Assembly (NCBI GenBank): GCA_031421855.1
Contig: JANOPN010000033.1
Coordinates: 1 to 61,709 of the forward strand
Direction: 5' to 3'
DNA: 61,709 nucleotides
DNA from: JAAFHN01 sp031421855
Lineage (GTDB): Bacteria; Pseudomonadota; Gammaproteobacteria; Burkholderiales; Burkholderiaceae_C
The translations under genes were made by a program, and so were the position numbers. The notes under the pieces were generated by a model. That model was given only the letters and a program-made list of their open reading frames with translations, was not told the DNA's origin and did no database searches. This document shows, one piece after another, positions 60,286-61,709 of this stretch (position 1 is the first letter of the stretch; the number at the start of each line of letters is the position of its first letter).

Positions 60286-60840
60286 TCAGTTACCGCCACG
60301 ACCGTTTAGCCGTTTCACCGTCCACCACATGATCTGAAAATCAAGCCAAACATCGTGTTCGCGTACATATTCCAAATCCAATGCGGTTCGCTGCTGCGGA
60401 GTCCCCTCGGATCGAATCAGCGCTTGCGCCAAACCGGTGATACCTGGCCGAACCTGATGCCGCATTGTCCAATCGATTGGTGCATAGAGTGCCTCCTGCT
60501 CAGGTACGTCCGGCCTGGGTCCGACCAAACTCATGTCGCCTCGAAGCACATTGAGCAATTGGGGCAGCTCATCGACGCTGGTTCGACGCAAAAATCGACC
60601 GGAACGCGTCACGCGAGGATCATCGCTGGCTGTGAAGTATGGGCCGATAGTGGCAGCGTTTGCAACCATTGTTCGAAACTTGTACATCCCAAACAGAGCA
60701 CCGCCGCGACCGACGCGCATTTGTTTAAAGAAAACACCTCCGGGCGAAGAAAGTGCGACCCAAACCGCAGCGACGGCCAAAAGTGGCGATAACACGAGCA
60801 GTGCGCACAAGCTACCGGCGACATCGACGATTCGCTTCAC
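60286..60840 (-). CDS. Initiating sugar-phosphate transferase (PglC/WcaJ family)
   Basis: A 184-residue monotopic polyprenyl-phosphate sugar-phosphate transferase with one N-terminal hydrophobic segment (VAGSLCALLVLSPLLAVAAV). FFKQMRVGRGG, YKFRTMV, RRTSVDELPQLLNVLRGDMS and GPRPDVPEQ are the catalytic signatures. It starts the lipid-linked glycan. The short form resembles PglC, which uses UDP-diNAc-bacillosamine, a sugar this operon can make. The GTG start overlaps the aldolase stop (GTGA). Confidence 0.93.
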   Translation of the reverse strand: MKRIVDVAGSLCALLVLSPLLAVAAVWVALSSPGGVFFKQMRVGRGGALFGMYKFRTMVANAATIGPYFTASDDPRVTRSGRFLRRTSVDELPQLLNVLRGDMSLVGPRPDVPEQEALYAPIDWTMRHQVRPGITGLAQALIRSEGTPQQRTALDLEYVREHDVWLDFQIMWWTVKRLNGRGGN

Positions 60841-61655
60841 TTCGAATCTTGAATCTGACGTACGATTTCATTCACTTCGGAAATCGCAAGCAATCGATCT
60901 TGCTCAATTTCTGTTGCACTGCGACGTCCAAGTGTCAACTCGGTTTGCCGCAAAAGCATCACCTCGTCTTCCATGGACGACATCGAGCCACCACCTACAT
61001 CAAAACGGTGGAATGTTCGCGACAAAATAACTGCTTGAGACCCTAGGCGAAGATGCTCGCCCAATACGCGTCGGCCAGCGAGCTCGCCCTCGCCCATACG
61101 CGCGATGCCGCCAAACCCAACGCGTCTGCCGGCCGACCTCGCAACACCTACCAAGCGATCCACTAAACCATCCGCTAATGGCTGGTACATGAAAGCCTGA
61201 CCCAGTGAAAGATGCAAGTCATTTAAGCCAATGAAGACCTCATCTATGCCATCAAACTCGACCCATTCAGCGATGGTGTTCGCTGCGTCGACGTGCTCCA
61301 GCAACGGCGTCACTGGCAACCGCCCGTCAACAATATCAAGAAATGCACGTAAATCACTGGCTTGACGAAACATCGGCAACATCAATCGATCTGCACCGCG
61401 TGCTATGCCCTCCGCCACCTCGTTCGCAGTGCCGACATGCAGCGGATTGACCCGCAGCATCACAGGAGTCAGGCTCACGACCGATCGAACTCGGTTCAAA
61501 TCATCCATCGAGTGAGCGCTGATGAAGCTGTTGCGTCCCGCTTGTCGAAGTGCTTTACCGTTGCGTTCCCAGTCAACGAAAAGCCGAAAGCCACCGATCT
61601 TGTCGCAATGGCGAGCAAGAGCCGGGTCATTCGTGATTTGCAAGAGTTCGAGCAT
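60837..61655 (-). CDS. HpcH/HpaI-type aldolase in glycan operon
   Basis: A 272-residue TIM-barrel protein. MLRVNPLHV, DRLMLPMFRQASDLRAFLDI, LLEHVDAANTIAEWV and EVFIGLNDLHLSLG match the pyruvate/PEP-dependent aldolase family, where Glu and Asp bind the metal. Family members do class II aldol reactions with pyruvate or oxaloacetate. What it would do in a surface-sugar operon is not known; making or trimming a pyruvate-derived branch is possible. The ATG at 61655 was chosen over an in-frame TTG at 61661. Confidence 0.75.
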   Translation of the reverse strand: MLELLQITNDPALARHCDKIGGFRLFVDWERNGKALRQAGRNSFISAHSMDDLNRVRSVVSLTPVMLRVNPLHVGTANEVAEGIARGADRLMLPMFRQASDLRAFLDIVDGRLPVTPLLEHVDAANTIAEWVEFDGIDEVFIGLNDLHLSLGQAFMYQPLADGLVDRLVGVARSAGRRVGFGGIARMGEGELAGRRVLGEHLRLGSQAVILSRTFHRFDVGGGSMSSMEDEVMLLRQTELTLGRRSATEIEQDRLLAISEVNEIVRQIQDSK

Positions 61656-61666
61656 GAGCAAAGAGT

Positions 61667-61709
61667 TTAGCGGCGCAACAACTGTCGGAATTCAGCACTG
61701 AGTGCATAG
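61667..61709 (-). CDS. C-terminal end of an upstream gene, cut by window edge
   Basis: An open frame enters from the window edge and ends with LSAEFRQLLRR and TAA, 11 bases before the aldolase start. It fits the tight spacing of the operon, but 13 residues are too few to identify. Confidence 0.4.
   Translation of the reverse strand, partial: YALSAEFRQLLRR

Overview
The window looks like a chromosomal segment of a betaproteobacterium of the order Burkholderiales, probably Comamonadaceae or a close relative. Three things suggest this: the gene order leuC-leuD-leuB-asd-fimV-truA-trpF-trpB-trpA-accD, the TCA block mdh/gntR-sdhCDAB-sdhE-gltA with a CoA-ester lyase beside mdh, and the best mental matches of most proteins. 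I could not run a search, so the family level is an inference. No rRNA, tRNA, CRISPR, phage or insertion sequence was recognised.

Layout. 1-13.1 kb: mixed housekeeping and catabolic genes. These are a truncated penicillin-acylase-like lipoprotein, glyoxalase I, arginase, a Na/Pi transporter, an RNA helicase, and a five-gene minus-strand run (FAD monooxygenase, thioesterase, cysteine-desulfhydrase-like enzyme, oligoribonuclease, P450), followed by RluA and a GIY-YIG-like orphan. 13.2-31.5 kb: central carbon metabolism (acnB, mdh, sdhCDAB-sdhE, gltA and a GntR regulator), with two toxin-antitoxin pairs (VapBC before acnB, HEPN-MNT after gltA) and a LysR-controlled DUF1254/desaturase pair. 31.6-47.9 kb: leucine, aspartate-family and tryptophan biosynthesis with fimV, truA and accD. 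A short Thr-rich reading frame followed by a 20-bp hairpin precedes asd and looks like an attenuator. 47.9-61.7 kb: a tightly overlapped minus-strand operon for a surface glycan. It encodes all six steps expected for CMP-legionaminic acid or a similar nonulosonic acid (CapD-type dehydratase, CBS-fused aminotransferase, NeuD-type acetyltransferase, NeuC, NeuB, NeuA). It also holds an N-acetyl-sugar amidotransferase with its own HisH/HisF pair (acetamidino group formation), an initiating sugar transferase, a GT-B-like protein, an HpcH/HpaI-type aldolase and one unrecognised 477-residue protein.

The most unusual signal cuts across all regions. A short dispersed repeat of roughly 45-60 bp, with left box ATAGCAACAAAC, centre CAATGAAT and right box GGTGACCA, occurs 12 times with good conservation plus two weaker times, in both orientations. 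Copies lie between genes, at start codons (arginase, leuB), at a stop codon (trpB, where the repeat encodes the last 18 residues and also supplies the trpA ribosome binding site), and inside coding sequences without breaking the frame (LysR regulator, FAD monooxygenase, RNA helicase, CoA-ester lyase). It behaves like an in-frame-tolerated miniature element and is the main candidate for something undescribed. The Thr leader of asd and the unknown protein and CBS fusion of the glycan operon come next.
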